A stretch of 64,000 bases of DNA, from positions 5,580,001 through 5,644,000 of the forward strand of contig OX463813.1 of the NCBI GenBank assembly GCA_949825045.1, read 5' to 3'. The DNA is from Argyresthia goedartella (lineage: Eukaryota > Arthropoda > Insecta > Lepidoptera > Argyresthiidae). The position numbers were made by a program, and so were the translations under genes. The notes under the pieces were generated by a model. It was not told the DNA's origin and searched no databases. It worked only from the letters and a program-made list of their open reading frames with translations. This document shows, piece after piece, positions 1 through 9,505 of this stretch. Numbering within the stretch: the stretch's first letter is position 1; each line of letters opens with the position of its first letter.

Positions 1-418
1 AATTTTATATAAGTCACAAAAAATCTGCCTACAGTAAGACCAGCGACTGGTATTGGATCTAGAACATTTGCCAGCGCTCTTTGTTCTTAGAATTGAATAA
101 ACTAATTCTAAATCGTTTTAGGATAGGACTAAAAATCCAATTTAGCTGGAGTGAACCAAGCGGGCGAATCTGCGAAAATGCTTCTTTGGTTTTTACTGGT
201 CTATCAGTTTTATGTCTTTTAAAGCTGACTTGATTTGTGATAGCCTAATGGATTCTTAGAAACCTGATATCTTTTCATCAGCGAGAGACGGTGACAGCAG
301 GAGTTTGAGTGCCAGTTAAACTCTAAGTTGTCGATAAGTCTTACATTTTCATGAATCATAGAACAAGATATACTAACAGCCAAATAACGCGGTAATGAGG
401 CATTCACACAGTAGAGTC
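1..418. other. intronic sequence, nothing recognised
   Basis: AT-rich sequence with no coding frame resembling a protein and no repeat structure I recognise. It is probably part of the intron upstream of the first visible Ig exon. Confidence 0.4.
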
Positions 419-620
419 ACCTTCGCCAATATCCAATTTATGTATCATTAATTCTGTCGCATACCATACAAACCCATCGCAAACTGGCATCGCTAGAATC
501 TCGCAGTACCAGACTTCTCGTAGGCCTTGTACCACGATAGTTCGCGATACCGGTTTTGCGATGGTTTTCTATGGTAAGCGATAGAATTAGCGGTAAATAA
601 ATTGGATTTTGGTGAAGGCC
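419..620. mobile_element. foldback MITE, about 200 bp
   Basis: The left half (from about 419, ccttcgccaatatccaattt) is closely matched by the reverse complement of the right half (to about 620, aattggattttggtgaagg). The pairing continues almost to the centre, so the whole unit is one long imperfect hairpin. It has no coding capacity. The short ORFs here are by-products of the palindrome. Superfamily unknown. Confidence 0.6.
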
Positions 621-647
621 CTCTGCTGTGGCAGATAGAATATCTTT

Positions 648-1113
648 GAAACTCATATTCTTTTTGGGATACCTTATCGTCCGTTAAGGTGATACGCAAA
701 AAATATGGGTTTTTTTTTTCGAATCCATTTACTCCACTATAAAGACATCTACAGATTTGATTTTTGGGTTATCGTTTATTGTGTATTTGGTTAAGGTTCT
801 CACAGAAGGAAAACGTAATTGGGTGAAATTTTTCGATAGAATTTAATTGTGACTCTAAATTGTTTTATTATTTCGTGTAATTCTGAAATCCTAACTTATT
901 GAAACTCATATTCTTTTTGGGATAACTTATCGTCCGTTAAGGTGATACGAAAAAAATATGGGGTTTTTTTCGAATCCATTTACTCCACTACAAAGACATC
1001 TACAGATTTGATTTTTGGGTTTACGTTTATTGAGTATTTGATTAAGATTCTCACAGAAGAAAAACGTGATTGGGTGAAAAGTTCTAAGGAAATGTGCCTC
1101 CACGATTACATCA
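648..1113 (+). repeat. 253-bp tandem duplication of a dispersed repeat
   Basis: A segment starting gaaactcatattctttttgg at 648 is repeated from 901 with small differences, giving a period of 253 bp. Diverged relatives lie at about 39985-40205 (same orientation) and 54280-54560 (opposite). All share the motif actccactataaagacatct and a stretch ending near gtaattctgaaatcctaac. The family is unnamed and non-coding. The second unit is cut at 1121 by the hAT-like element. Confidence 0.6.
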
Positions 1114-1405
1114 CTTCCGTTTAGGGACTTCGATCCCGGATCTTTTTCCCGATCGCGGGATTTACGAAAAGCAATCCTGGGATTATCGATTTACAAAATA
1201 AAAGTAAAAAGTGATCTAAAATCTGTTTTCACGGTTTACCGAAGTCTATTATTACGCGTAAGCCTCCGCTGTGTAAATGGGCTGTAACTCATGAATGGTA
1301 TTAGGTAGAGAGTTGAATTGTTCACAGAATGTGTGTTCTGTTGCCGCTACCGAATCACATAACGAACTACATCAGCCTTAGTAATAAAAGAACTTATTCT
1401 CAGTA

Positions 1406-1488
1406 AAACTTATACAGTGTTTGTCTTGCTTTGACATTTGACATTTACTCGACGTATGAAAAAGACAAAACACTGTATAAGTTAAACA
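1406..1488. repeat. short palindromic MITE
   Basis: The arms aacttatacagtgtttgtct and agacaaaacactgtataagt are inverted copies separated by about 35 bases. The unit is nested in the hAT-like element and is non-coding. Confidence 0.6.
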
Positions 1489-1689
1489 GTCAATAACTTT
1501 TTTTATTAGTAAGGCCGTAAGTGTTTTATAAAATTGAATTCTCGTGCGATCCGATACACACTTGACAGATTTATTTAATAACTGTCTTTATACTAAATCA
1601 ATCAGCCGACTCATCGGCCATATCAGTATTGTGATATGAAATGGGGTTTTGTAAGTAGCATTCCGTCTGACAATAGTACATTACTGCAG

Positions 1690-1850
1690 AGACCAGTAAG
1701 TGAGCCATCCTGGACGAGTATGATGTAGCCGGCCGAGCCGAAGGCGAGCTCCGGCTGTAATACGAGGCCAGGATGGGACTTATGGTCAAGGCGTGTATAG
1801 TGCTTTTCTCAAAAATAAATACATTTATGTTATGTTATGTTATGTTAATA
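1690..1850 (+). repeat. SINE-like repeat with (TTATG)n tail
   Basis: A GC-rich stretch (ccggccgagccgaaggcgag) is followed by ggcgtgtatagtgcttttct and ends in four ttatg units at about 1827-1847. The same pentanucleotide tail closes SINE family D elsewhere (47405-47425, and 60884-60902 on the other strand), so this is probably a diverged or composite SINE copy. Confidence 0.4.
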
Positions 1851-2448
1851 TCTTATTTTATTCTTCTTTTTCTTCTGTTAGTATCGAATTCCTAATTCCT
1901 AATTATCAAGTATCAAAATAGTAAAAAATAGGAATGAACTGAGTTTTCCGCCATTTTACATCGTGCAATATAAGTGCAATTCGGACACGTCAACCTCTAT
2001 GATACCTCCTTTTTTTTAAAGGCCCTTTACTACCAATAACCTCCTTGGCTTATCTTTGAAAAAAAAAAAGTTCTATATTTAAAAATTATGATATATAATA
2101 GGATTTCATACTTACTTACTGGACACTTTATCGTTTTCCTGGAAACTTCTTAAAATTGTCCAGGATGAGTCACTTTCGAATACTATCTTCACGGATGTTA
2201 TACTATCTTATATTCACATTTCTTACTATTTTTGAGAAAAATATCTTATTGACGTTGTTGTGCTCGGATGATGCGTGCTTCAATTAATTTAGAAGCCAAA
2301 ATCGAGGTACTATACGAGGTATATATATAAAATTAGTTTTAATATAAATCCCGAAAATCCCGGGATTTCATAAACGCAAACCCGGGATTTCAACCCCGAA
2401 AAATGAGCCGGGATCCCATGTGTCGGGATCCCGGGATCGAGTTCCCTA

Positions 2449-3575
2449 CTTCCGTGCACTTTCTTTTTCATATGACGTCCGTGTATCGCGTGTTATTATC
2501 TTTTAGGGTAAAAAGCAACCCGTAGGCCGTGGCCCCACAGAAAAGGCGTAAGTCGCGAACACGTCGGAGACAATGCACGGCCGAGCGCAGACGCGACTTT
2601 TTGATACCTAAAGAAAAGACGGGGCAAAGGACGTGACTGCGCGGCGAGATTTTGGGGGGATTTTGACAAGACAACACCCCCCCGCTCCCCTCGCCGCATC
2701 CGCACCCCCCGGTCGTGTATGTGTCCCGTCTGGGGCCCAATTCTGCTAGCAAAATGACCGCTCAATGATAATGACGCAACGGCGACGGTATCCGTTAGGA
2801 GAAGGTTTTTTTAGGTAGTTAACCTGTTTACTCGCGTAAACCCTAAAACGGAACTTTTATCACAGACGTCACCTAGACGTACTGTAGATTCTATTGTGGG
2901 CATTTATGGGCAAAAAATATAAAATTGCCTTAAATGTTGTCTTTTTTTTTCGGCCAGCGAAAGGGTTAATGATCAAAATTGCGGTTCTTGCTGATAATAT
3001 AAAATGGATAAAAGCCAAATAATAACAATAGTAATAATATTTATTGTCACATAAAGAAGCACAAATAGTTACAATGGTGCTATTTAATGTAGGCTAGATT
3101 AAATTGCTATAAAAATACATTGTAGAATCTGTCGCTGAGCTAGGCGTAAGACCTGTATTTCAGCAAAACAGCGCCCAAATTCCCAGTGTTTTAAACAAAA
3201 ATAAAAATTCTAGCTTCTGAATATGTAGTTTAGATGACTATTTTTTAACGATAAGTTATTTCTAAATATAAATGTAAGTAAAAACTTATTTAGTTAAACA
3301 GATTAATAATTTAGTAGGTTACACAAATCAAATGAAAAATGAAGAAGTATTGTGTAGTGTTTACTCCTCTCTGTGTGTATAAATGTGGTGTTTGTATGTG
3401 TGTGAGAGGGTGTGTTAATTTAGGTTTTGTGGGATTATTATATATGTATAGCAGTATATAAATAGAAATGGATTATAAAAACGCCAGATAAATAACTAAA
3501 GTCATTGAGGGTCAGAGCTGGCATTGTCCACCGGAATAGGGCCCCTGTTCTGTATGTCAATTATCAAAAGATGCG
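2449..3575. other. intron, GC-rich patch and GT-rich stretch
   Basis: Positions 2500-2760 are unusually GC- and CpG-rich for this window, with runs of C and G. The overlapping minus-strand frames there have no recognisable domain and I do not call a gene. Positions 3350-3420 are GT-rich simple sequence. The rest is AT-rich intron with nothing recognised. Confidence 0.4.
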
Positions 3576-3579
3576 GCAG

Positions 3580-3760
3580 TTTATACCGACGACCTCAGTG
3601 GTATTACGGCCAAGGTTGTGCTTCTCAAGCGAGAGGTTCCGGATTTAAATCCCGGTTGGGGAAAAAATAACAGGTCTTGGATGTTTATATGTGTGACGTC
3701 GCTGTTTCTGGTTTCCACGACACAAGGTACCCTAGTGTGGGGTCAGAAGCGATGTTAAAT
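3580..3760 (+). repeat. SINE family B copy
   Basis: A tRNA-like head (gcgagaggttccggatttaa, degenerate B box) is followed by the family body: gtcttggatgtttatatgtg, gacgtcgctgtttctggt, then ggggtcagaagcgatg. The same body recurs at about ten sites in the window. The head is more diverged than at 32945 or 53820, suggesting an older copy. Confidence 0.7.
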
Positions 3761-3904
3761 ACCGCAGTTGAATTTGCTTTACACTCGCAATGGAATCAAA
3801 ATCTATAGGGCACTTTCCGTTGACCTAGAGTCAGTAAGAAGCAAGATATTATAGCGCTAATAAAGAAATAAATCCAAAAACCGTAGTTCCGTTAAAACTA
3901 AAAT

Positions 3905-3955
3905 CTGCGGAACCATCGATGCGCGAGCCCGGCTCGCACTTGGCCTGTTCCTTTT
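3905..3955 (+). repeat. 3' end of GGGTTCCGT-type repeat, beside the exon 1 acceptor
   Basis: The string gcgcgagcccggctcgcact is the standard 3' end of the GGGTTCCGT repeat family (compare 57950-57990). It stops about 30 bases before the splice acceptor of the first visible exon, so part of the branch-point and polypyrimidine neighbourhood may derive from the repeat. Confidence 0.55.
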
Positions 3956-3981
3956 TGATAACGTACGATCTTTAATTCCAG

Positions 3982-4118
3982 AACCAGCGGGCGGATGTCC
4001 GAGAACGTGTACTCGTTCCAGGCGGACGCGTCTGACAACAAGGCGCGATACACCTGCGAGGCGAGGAACGTGATGATCAGCAACACGCTCAAGGCTGAGA
4101 TCGATCTCACTGTGCTAT
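3982..4118 (+). CDS. nephrin-like Ig protein, internal exon 1 (end of an Ig domain)
   Basis: Internal exon of an Ig-superfamily adhesion receptor. It follows a clean acceptor (tttaattccag) and ends at gtgagt. After one base completing a split codon (phase 2 acceptor), it reads TSGRMSENVYSF, then DNKARYTCEARN, then LKAEIDLTVL. Y-x-C with the preceding D-x-A is the F strand of an Ig domain, so this exon holds the C-terminal half. It leaves one base (phase 1) that joins exon 2 to give LTVLFAPSHV. Sequence and order fit the nephrin group (Drosophila sns/hbs), type I membrane proteins that bind Kirre/Rst partners at cell contacts. Family assignment is from memory of motif order; the exact paralogue is open. 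The preceding exon is outside the window. Confidence 0.75.
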
Positions 4119-4942
4119 GTGAGTACCTGATAAATGAACTTCATTAAGATGATATATGGACAAAATCGACACTTTTTGAAGTAATTTCTCTGCTGTTCAA
4201 AAGAAGTGCCAAGTTAATAGTAGTTTATGTGACTGCTACATAATGAAGGGCATTACTCGACAGTGGGTTTATGAATCGAGCCGAAGGCGAGTTTCTTAAC
4301 ACGCTCATTGCGTAGGGTCATTTTAGTTACCTGCAGAACTGTGGGGTACGAGATCCAAACTGCCTCGTGATGGTTTTCATTTTTATGCGGAGCGAGGTTG
4401 ATTGTGCCTCGTGTGCCTTGGTGACTTCAATACGTTTTAAATTTATGAAATCAATGCCTACACAGATATTGAATATATGTATCGAAAGCTAACAGTACAG
4501 ACGTCATTTTGGTGCCCTCGCCCGAGAATCCTATGTAAATTGTCTGAAACAAACACAAAAAACCAAAACGAGGCGCTTAAAACCTCGCATCGCATTGAGA
4601 CAAAACAAAACACGAGGTTTTTAGCGCCTCGTTGACGCAATATATTTACACATATCGATAAAGTCCTAGTGTTGGTGAAATGAAAAAGGTTTTTTTTATC
4701 GACATTTTATTTTTAACAAATAGTTACAATAATTTTCACCTTAAAATAAGGGATAGCTAGCGGTAAAGGCGGTAGTTTCGATTTTTGCAGACTTGTTTAT
4801 GATGTTGATGACTTTGTGAAAAATTGGGTTTAGTGGAATCTTGGATCATTCATTGGATCATCATCATCATAAACAAGTTTGGAAAAAAGTAACTACCGGA
4901 TTTTAAGCAAGCTAAGATGTATAACGATATTAATAGGAGAAA

Positions 4943-7486
4943 TCAATGTTTTTCATTGTAACAATTTAAACAGAAAGCTTTGGCGCACTTTTCACAAAAA
5001 CCTTTCACCTTCTTCACTTTTTTATCTGCTTCTTTGCTTGAAAGTCTCTGTCTTACTTTTTCATAACAGCCGGTGCATCTACGTTTTTTTTCTAATAATT
5101 TATATTGATGCTCAGGTTTTGGCTCCGCAGTAACCGAAGATTCTTGTTTTGTGTTGAAAGGTTTCCCAGTGAATTTTTCAATAACAGCTTCAACAAATTC
5201 TTTTTTTGGCATCTTTGCTTTATTTTTCATATTATACAAGACCCAAGCGTTAACTAAGGCCGTACCAAAAATTAACTCCATCATAACTTTTCGATACCAT
5301 TTTAGTCCTCTTTTTAAAGAGCTATAATAAGAGGACATTTGGTCGCTATAGTCAACTCCTTTCTTACTGTCGTTATATGAGTAGACACATTCGGGCTTTT
5401 TTGTTGTCACACTTTTCTCTCCTCTAGTTTTAGTTACAGTACGAAGCGTAATATCATGATTTTTGCATGTGCTTATCATTAATACTGGTCTTTTATCCAT
5501 CCATTTAATAATGCGAACGCCTTTGTGATTCATTTTTCCGATAATTTGTCCCTTTTTAATTTTCTGTGATACTATGGTACGAGGCAATCCTTTTCTATTA
5601 CTTCTTAAAGTACCACACAAGAATGTTTTTTTGCTCAACAAATCTTCAGCTAGGTCAATCGAATTATAAAAATTATCAGCAATTACTATTCTGCCTTTGA
5701 ATTCTAAATCTTTGATCAGTCTCATCACAGTTTTAGGTCCATGATTCAATTCTCGGCCACCATCTCCTTTGCCAGTGTAAACTATAACACTGAATGTAAA
5801 TCCTTCCGGAGTACATAGTTTGTAAAGCTTTACGCCGTACTTATGGGCTTTATTTTTTATATATTGGCGGAATTTTAGTCGCCCTCGCCATGGTATCATT
5901 GATTCGTCAATCACTAATATTTTTCCCGGTACCACAACTTTTCGAAATTCTGCAAGGATCATTTCAAGCACATTTCGAATTTTGTATAATTTGTCACCGC
6001 TGGATTCATCTTGATCTTGCCTACTAAAATGCCAAAATTTCAGGATCATTTGGAATCTGTCTCTTGTCATAACACTTACAATATAGTTGTTTCTATACAT
6101 TGCATTTTGAGACCAGTAGTCATTCATTCGTGGTAGTCGCACTAAGCCCATTACAAGCAACACACCAAAAAACTTTCTCATTTCTTCTCTGTCCACAGGC
6201 TTCCAGGACTTCAATCGTGATTTAGGTTTCAATTCTGTTGCAGAAATAGTTTTTTCCGCGTAAATATTTGTTTCAATCACAATTTTATCTAAAAAATCAT
6301 CTGTTATCAAGAGGCGATAAAAATCTTCCGGAGTTTTCACATCATCAGGTATATTGAGTTTACATTCTTCAGTAAACACATCCAAATCAGGCACTGAATC
6401 ATTTATATCAATCCATTCATCTTCATCATTTGCTCTGGGATTTGGTAGGGCAGCTGCAGCTGCTGAGCGAGTTTCTGGTATTGGTTCAAAGCTTGAAGAA
6501 TCACTATCTTGTTCTGTGATATCATCATCGCTTTCAGAGGAATGACTAGGATGGTAGCTGCCATCATCAGAATCACTATTCTGTTCTGTAACCACAACAT
6601 GATTTGGTTCTTCATGGGTTATTTGCTCAGATAGACTTGTATTGGTATTAGGTATTTTACTCTCTGCCAGGTCAACAATCACTGTATTTGTTGGTTCAAT
6701 ATCAAGTGTTGTGTCATTGATGTTGATTATGACTTGACTCGATTCCGATTTAGTATCCGTTTCCGGTTTACTAGTCGATGGCGGTGTAGAAAAACATTCT
6801 GTTTTATCTTCACTGGTGGCGACAGCTGATAATTCAAGGCTTTGTTTCGTCATTGGTGTAAGTAAATCCTCATTTCGTCTTCTGTTCGAAGGCGTCGATA
6901 GAAGTTCACGTATTTTTTTTTCATCAAATGAGTTATCCATGGGAATCATATTAGAAACGGAAATGTTACTTAGAGATTCGTAACTGCTAGGACTTTTGTT
7001 CAGAGGTTTGAGAACAACGTTGTCATCAGTCAGAGGGTTAATGAAACTGTTGCTGGTGTCAGTCACTGAGGCGGGAATAACAATGTCTTCCAGAATGCGA
7101 ATTTTAGGTATCGTTACATCTCGATGACAACTGAGAGAATCATTTTCATTAGTCGAACTCATATTTCTGTTAGTGTCTGTTTGAGGGTAGTTTGATAAAT
7201 CTAGGATTTGGAACTCTCCACTGTCCTTTTCTTGCGGACTGCGGCAGCTGGACGCCGGTGCAACATTGGTAAGTTCTTGGTATGTGCGACCGGAACTAGG
7301 ACTCATGGATATATTATTCTCATTTAGTACAGAAATATTTGTGTCACTGCGCTGCAACACTTTTTTGTATAGGGACTGTGATTTTGGATTTTCGTGTTTT
7401 TCAACTACAGGTGCATCTAAATTTGTGAACGACAGCTCCAGAATTCGCCGGGATCTTTTTCTATTCACTGCTTTCGTCACGTCCAT
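4943..7486 (-). CDS. piggyBac-family transposase (847 aa, intact)
   Basis: Transposase that excises and reinserts the element at TTAA. I start it at the first ATG (7484-7486), which has G at -3 and G at +4; the open frame runs further upstream but with no ATG. Residues 1 to about 360 are Ser/Thr/Asp/Glu-rich and low in complexity. From about 380 onward comes the DDE domain (DDE_Tnp_1_7 type). The catalytic Asp are D527 (VIDESMIPWRGR), D604 (IVIADNFYNS) and D712 (GVDYSDQM), with D715 close by. The spacing is close to that of the Trichoplusia piggyBac. The C-terminus has a Cys-rich zinc-binding motif (C804, C807, C831, C834, C839, C842). It is about 250 residues longer than typical piggyBac, all at the N-terminus. 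No disabling change is visible; activity is inferred, not shown. Confidence 0.92.
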   Translation of the reverse strand: MDVTKAVNRKRSRRILELSFTNLDAPVVEKHENPKSQSLYKKVLQRSDTNISVLNENNISMSPSSGRTYQELTNVAPASSCRSPQEKDSGEFQILDLSNYPQTDTNRNMSSTNENDSLSCHRDVTIPKIRILEDIVIPASVTDTSNSFINPLTDDNVVLKPLNKSPSSYESLSNISVSNMIPMDNSFDEKKIRELLSTPSNRRRNEDLLTPMTKQSLELSAVATSEDKTECFSTPPSTSKPETDTKSESSQVIININDTTLDIEPTNTVIVDLAESKIPNTNTSLSEQITHEEPNHVVVTEQNSDSDDGSYHPSHSSESDDDITEQDSDSSSFEPIPETRSAAAAALPNPRANDEDEWIDINDSVPDLDVFTEECKLNIPDDVKTPEDFYRLLITDDFLDKIVIETNIYAEKTISATELKPKSRLKSWKPVDREEMRKFFGVLLVMGLVRLPRMNDYWSQNAMYRNNYIVSVMTRDRFQMILKFWHFSRQDQDESSGDKLYKIRNVLEMILAEFRKVVVPGKILVIDESMIPWRGRLKFRQYIKNKAHKYGVKLYKLCTPEGFTFSVIVYTGKGDGGRELNHGPKTVMRLIKDLEFKGRIVIADNFYNSIDLAEDLLSKKTFLCGTLRSNRKGLPRTIVSQKIKKGQIIGKMNHKGVRIIKWMDKRPVLMISTCKNHDITLRTVTKTRGEKSVTTKKPECVYSYNDSKKGVDYSDQMSSYYSSLKRGLKWYRKVMMELIFGTALVNAWVLYNMKNKAKMPKKEFVEAVIEKFTGKPFNTKQESSVTAEPKPEHQYKLLEKKRRCTGCYEKVRQRLSSKEADKKVKKVKGFCEKCAKAFCLNCYNEKH

Positions 7487-7551
7487 TGCGAATTCCAAAA
7501 CACATGCGATAGTTACGTAAGATCGAACGACACTAACCAATTTTACCAATC

Positions 7552-7834
7552 AACCTCGTGCGAGGTACTCACGAGGCCCTATACGCCTCGTGTTGCAAAG
7601 AACGCAAAATTTTGCGAATCTGTCGCAACGAGGTACAACACGCCTCGTGCTATATTATTGGTTCTATGAGTACTTTAGGGTATGGTCAAGATGCCAAGTT
7701 AGGTTGTCTCCCTTGTTTACGTTAAAAAAGTCATAAGAATCCAGCCGCAAAAAAGAGACGAACGGTTTTTTCACCTCCGCACTGAGTGCAAACCATGGAC
7801 GAGGCGTGTAACGCCTCGCTTCGCAATGAGCGTG
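7552..7834. promoter_or_regulatory. piggyBac subterminal repeat region and probable promoter
   Basis: The transposase 5' side holds repeated gaggc/gcctcg blocks in both orientations (acgaggccctatacgcctcg, acgaggtacaacacgcctcg, gacgaggcgtgtaacgcctc). A matching set lies near the other end (4350-4640). Such arrays often serve as transposase-binding sites. The promoter must lie here because the ATG is at 7486, but I see no clear TATA box or initiator. Confidence 0.5.
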
Positions 7835-7999
7835 TTAATAGTATCACTCGAGAGTTTTAATGCCTAATTATGTACATGCCGCCCCCAGTTTGTCTGTGAA
7901 GTTGGTACTACTGAACAAGCTAAACAACTGCAGGGCAATGATCAATGCCACAATGCCGGTCAAACATGCGATTCCTGAACACATCAAAGAGAGCTTATT

Positions 8000-8196
8000 G
8001 GCAATTATAGATACGATGTTTTAATATTGTCAGAAGATTAGATCAATTTTATATTGCGGCATAAAGTAAAGACGAAACATGAAAAAAATACATTCCCGTA
8101 GAGTTTCTTATCTTCTGTGACGGGCGTATTTCCGAAGCACTGGTAGAGTTAATGGAGTTTCCTTTTCCCTTCCCTTTCCCTTTCCCTTTCCTTAAT
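8000..8196 (+). repeat. retrotransposon 3' end with (CCCTTT)n tail
   Basis: The segment runs from ttggcaattatagatacgat through ggcgtatttccgaagcactg to a pyrimidine tail of repeated ccctttc. The uninterrupted host repeat at about 16890 shows the insertion point: agagagctta is followed directly by atatgtgtgtag after strand correction. A second copy lies at 23385-23580. It is probably a 5'-truncated non-LTR or SINE end. Confidence 0.55.
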
Positions 8197-8349
8197 ATGT
8201 GTGTAGATAAACTAGTGTATGTAATTAGGCATTAAAACTCTCAAGTGATATTATTATAAAACACGCCTTCGGCTCGTTTCATAAACCCACACTCGAGTTT
8301 TAATGCCCTCCATTATTTATCAGTCACACAAAGTACTATTATTGAATAG

Positions 8350-8806
8350 AGCATAATGAGTTCTAATGAGATTGAATGTACTCCGCCAAATTTAAAGGCG
8401 GAAGCCAAATTGGTCCAGTTACCAAAGAAGTTCAGGGAAAGGGATGCAAAACAATACCTGAATTTCAAGTCCTGGAGAATTTGAAAGGTTTTTTTACCGA
8501 TTTTTAATTTTGAAGATCTTATTTTAATGGAATTCGAGCAGTTAGCCAATAAAAAGAATATCTAATCGCAGGCACTTATATATTTTTCGTTATCACAAAA
8601 GCAAGAGAGATGTCAAACGTAGTGTTACCAGTAACTCGTTTACATTTTCCCCGATAGTGTAATGTTGCCACTATTAAGTTTATATTTTTGCCAATAATTT
8701 ATAACTCGGCATTTTTTTTCCACCGAGGCTTAATGGTGGACAAGCCTCGGCGAAAATGGCAATTACCTAACTCGTCAATACTTGACCTGCAGTAACTTAA
8801 CTTAAC
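8350..8806. other. intron, nothing recognised
   Basis: AT-rich intronic sequence with no coding frame or repeat structure that I can place. Confidence 0.4.
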
Positions 8807-9056
8807 GACCCGAATGGCCGAGTCGGCAGTGTCCCTGCCTACGAAGCCAAGGGTCCCGGGTTCGAGTCCCGGTGGGGGCATCTATTTGTTTGATGAGAAC
8901 GGATGTTTGTACCCTAGTCATGGTTGTTTATCTTTCTAAGTATTATATTTATCTATATAAGTATGTGTATCGTTTTCTAGTACCCAACATACAGGGATTC
9001 CTAGTTCGGGGCTAGATCAATGTGTGCAAATATTGTCCAAGGTATTATTATTATTA
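8807..9056 (+). repeat. SINE family A, full-length
   Basis: The tRNA-like head has an A box (tggccgagtcggcagtg) and a B box (ggttcgagtccc). The body follows (ttgatgagaacggatgtttg, ctagtacccaacatacag, ggggctagatcaatgtgtg) and ends in a (TTA)n tail. RNA polymerase III-type internal promoter boxes are intact. Reverse-strand copies occur at 20097, 32096, 38775 and 39103, and another plus copy at 58189. Confidence 0.85.
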
Positions 9057-9505
9057 ATTGCAGACTTTCCCCGCCACGGCAGTAATGTACTATGACTCTG
9101 CCTGATACTACATCCATAGTCCTAAACTCATACGACAATTTCACGACCTCTGTCACGCAGTGGTCGAGTTTCTGCCTCACATGCAGGATGTCCTAGATTC
9201 GAATGGATTATGTTTAACTGTTTATCAATTTGAGTTAAAAGTTACATCCAAAAATATATTTTTTTATCCCAAATTTACTAAATGTGCACTAAACTTTTAC
9301 ACCCTATTTAACACTAATGTGGTCGCCTCGCTCCCCTCCGCTTCGCTTCGGTTCCAGGTTGAATAACATAGTTGTCACCTGACAAAATTTACTTTAGTAT
9401 TTGGACAGAGAGTGACCAATACGGTACATGGAGGTACTAAATTTAGTAAAAATTTAACATATTTGGGAGTCAAAACTTATATTGGTAAACAGCACATTTG
9501 TTGCC
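9057..9505. other. intron, nothing recognised
   Basis: AT-rich sequence with a short GC patch around 9320-9355. No gene or repeat is placed here. Confidence 0.35.

Larger units (their letters stand above)
1122..2448. mobile_element. hAT-like non-autonomous DNA transposon
   Basis: The element opens with tagggacttcgatcccgg and closes with the inverted counterpart ccgggatcgagttcccta. The inverted ends extend for tens of bases with many GGGAT/ATCCC blocks. It is flanked by an apparent 8-bp target duplication, cttccgtt (1114-1121) and cttccgtg (2449-2456), matching at 7 of 8 positions. An 8-bp duplication with short TAGGG-type ends suits the hAT superfamily. No transposase remains. Younger insertions inside include a GGGTTCCGT-type fragment (about 1240-1370), a palindrome (1406-1488) and a (TTATG)n-tailed repeat. 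Confidence 0.6.
4300..7834 (-). mobile_element. complete piggyBac-like transposon
   Basis: The element is flanked by TTAA at 4296-4299 and 7835-7838, the target duplication of the piggyBac superfamily. Its termini are exact 13-bp inverted repeats, cacgctcattgcg at 4300-4312 and cgcaatgagcgtg at 7822-7834. Inside the ends are many cctcgtg/cacgagg blocks in both orientations (about 4365-4635 and 7552-7820) that may be subterminal transposase-binding sites. The single transposase gene reads on the minus strand with no frameshift. Length is 3535 bp. Intact frame, perfect ends and exact TTAA suggest a recent insertion. Confidence 0.9.
4206..8342. mobile_element. older inverted-repeat element split by piggyBac
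   Basis: The ends at 4206-4290 and about 8251-8342 are inverted copies, sharing gtgggtttatgaa, gagccgaaggcg and tgtgactga-type blocks. Without the piggyBac insertion the element is about 600 bp. Its right part (7839-8000 and 8197-8342) also carries sequence seen at 16840-17220 and 27785-28750. A 5'-truncated retrotransposon end with a CCCTTT tail (8000-8196) sits inside, so at least three insertion layers are present. Non-coding in itself. Confidence 0.55.

Noticed and set aside
2468..2765. Two overlapping minus-strand frames in GC-rich DNA
   Set aside because: Frames of 89-94 codons are expected by chance in GC-rich sequence. No domain, splice structure or homology pattern was recognised.
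6354..7520. Plus-strand frames opposite the piggyBac gene
   Set aside because: They are antisense shadows of the transposase N-terminal region.
7487..7549. Upstream extension of the piggyBac frame
   Set aside because: It begins with TTG, not ATG. The first ATG in the frame is at 7486 and has a good initiation context.
8807..8880. Possible tRNA gene (intact A and B boxes)
   Set aside because: It is the head of a SINE with a family body and (TTA)n tail. No cloverleaf acceptor stem or mature 3' end was seen.
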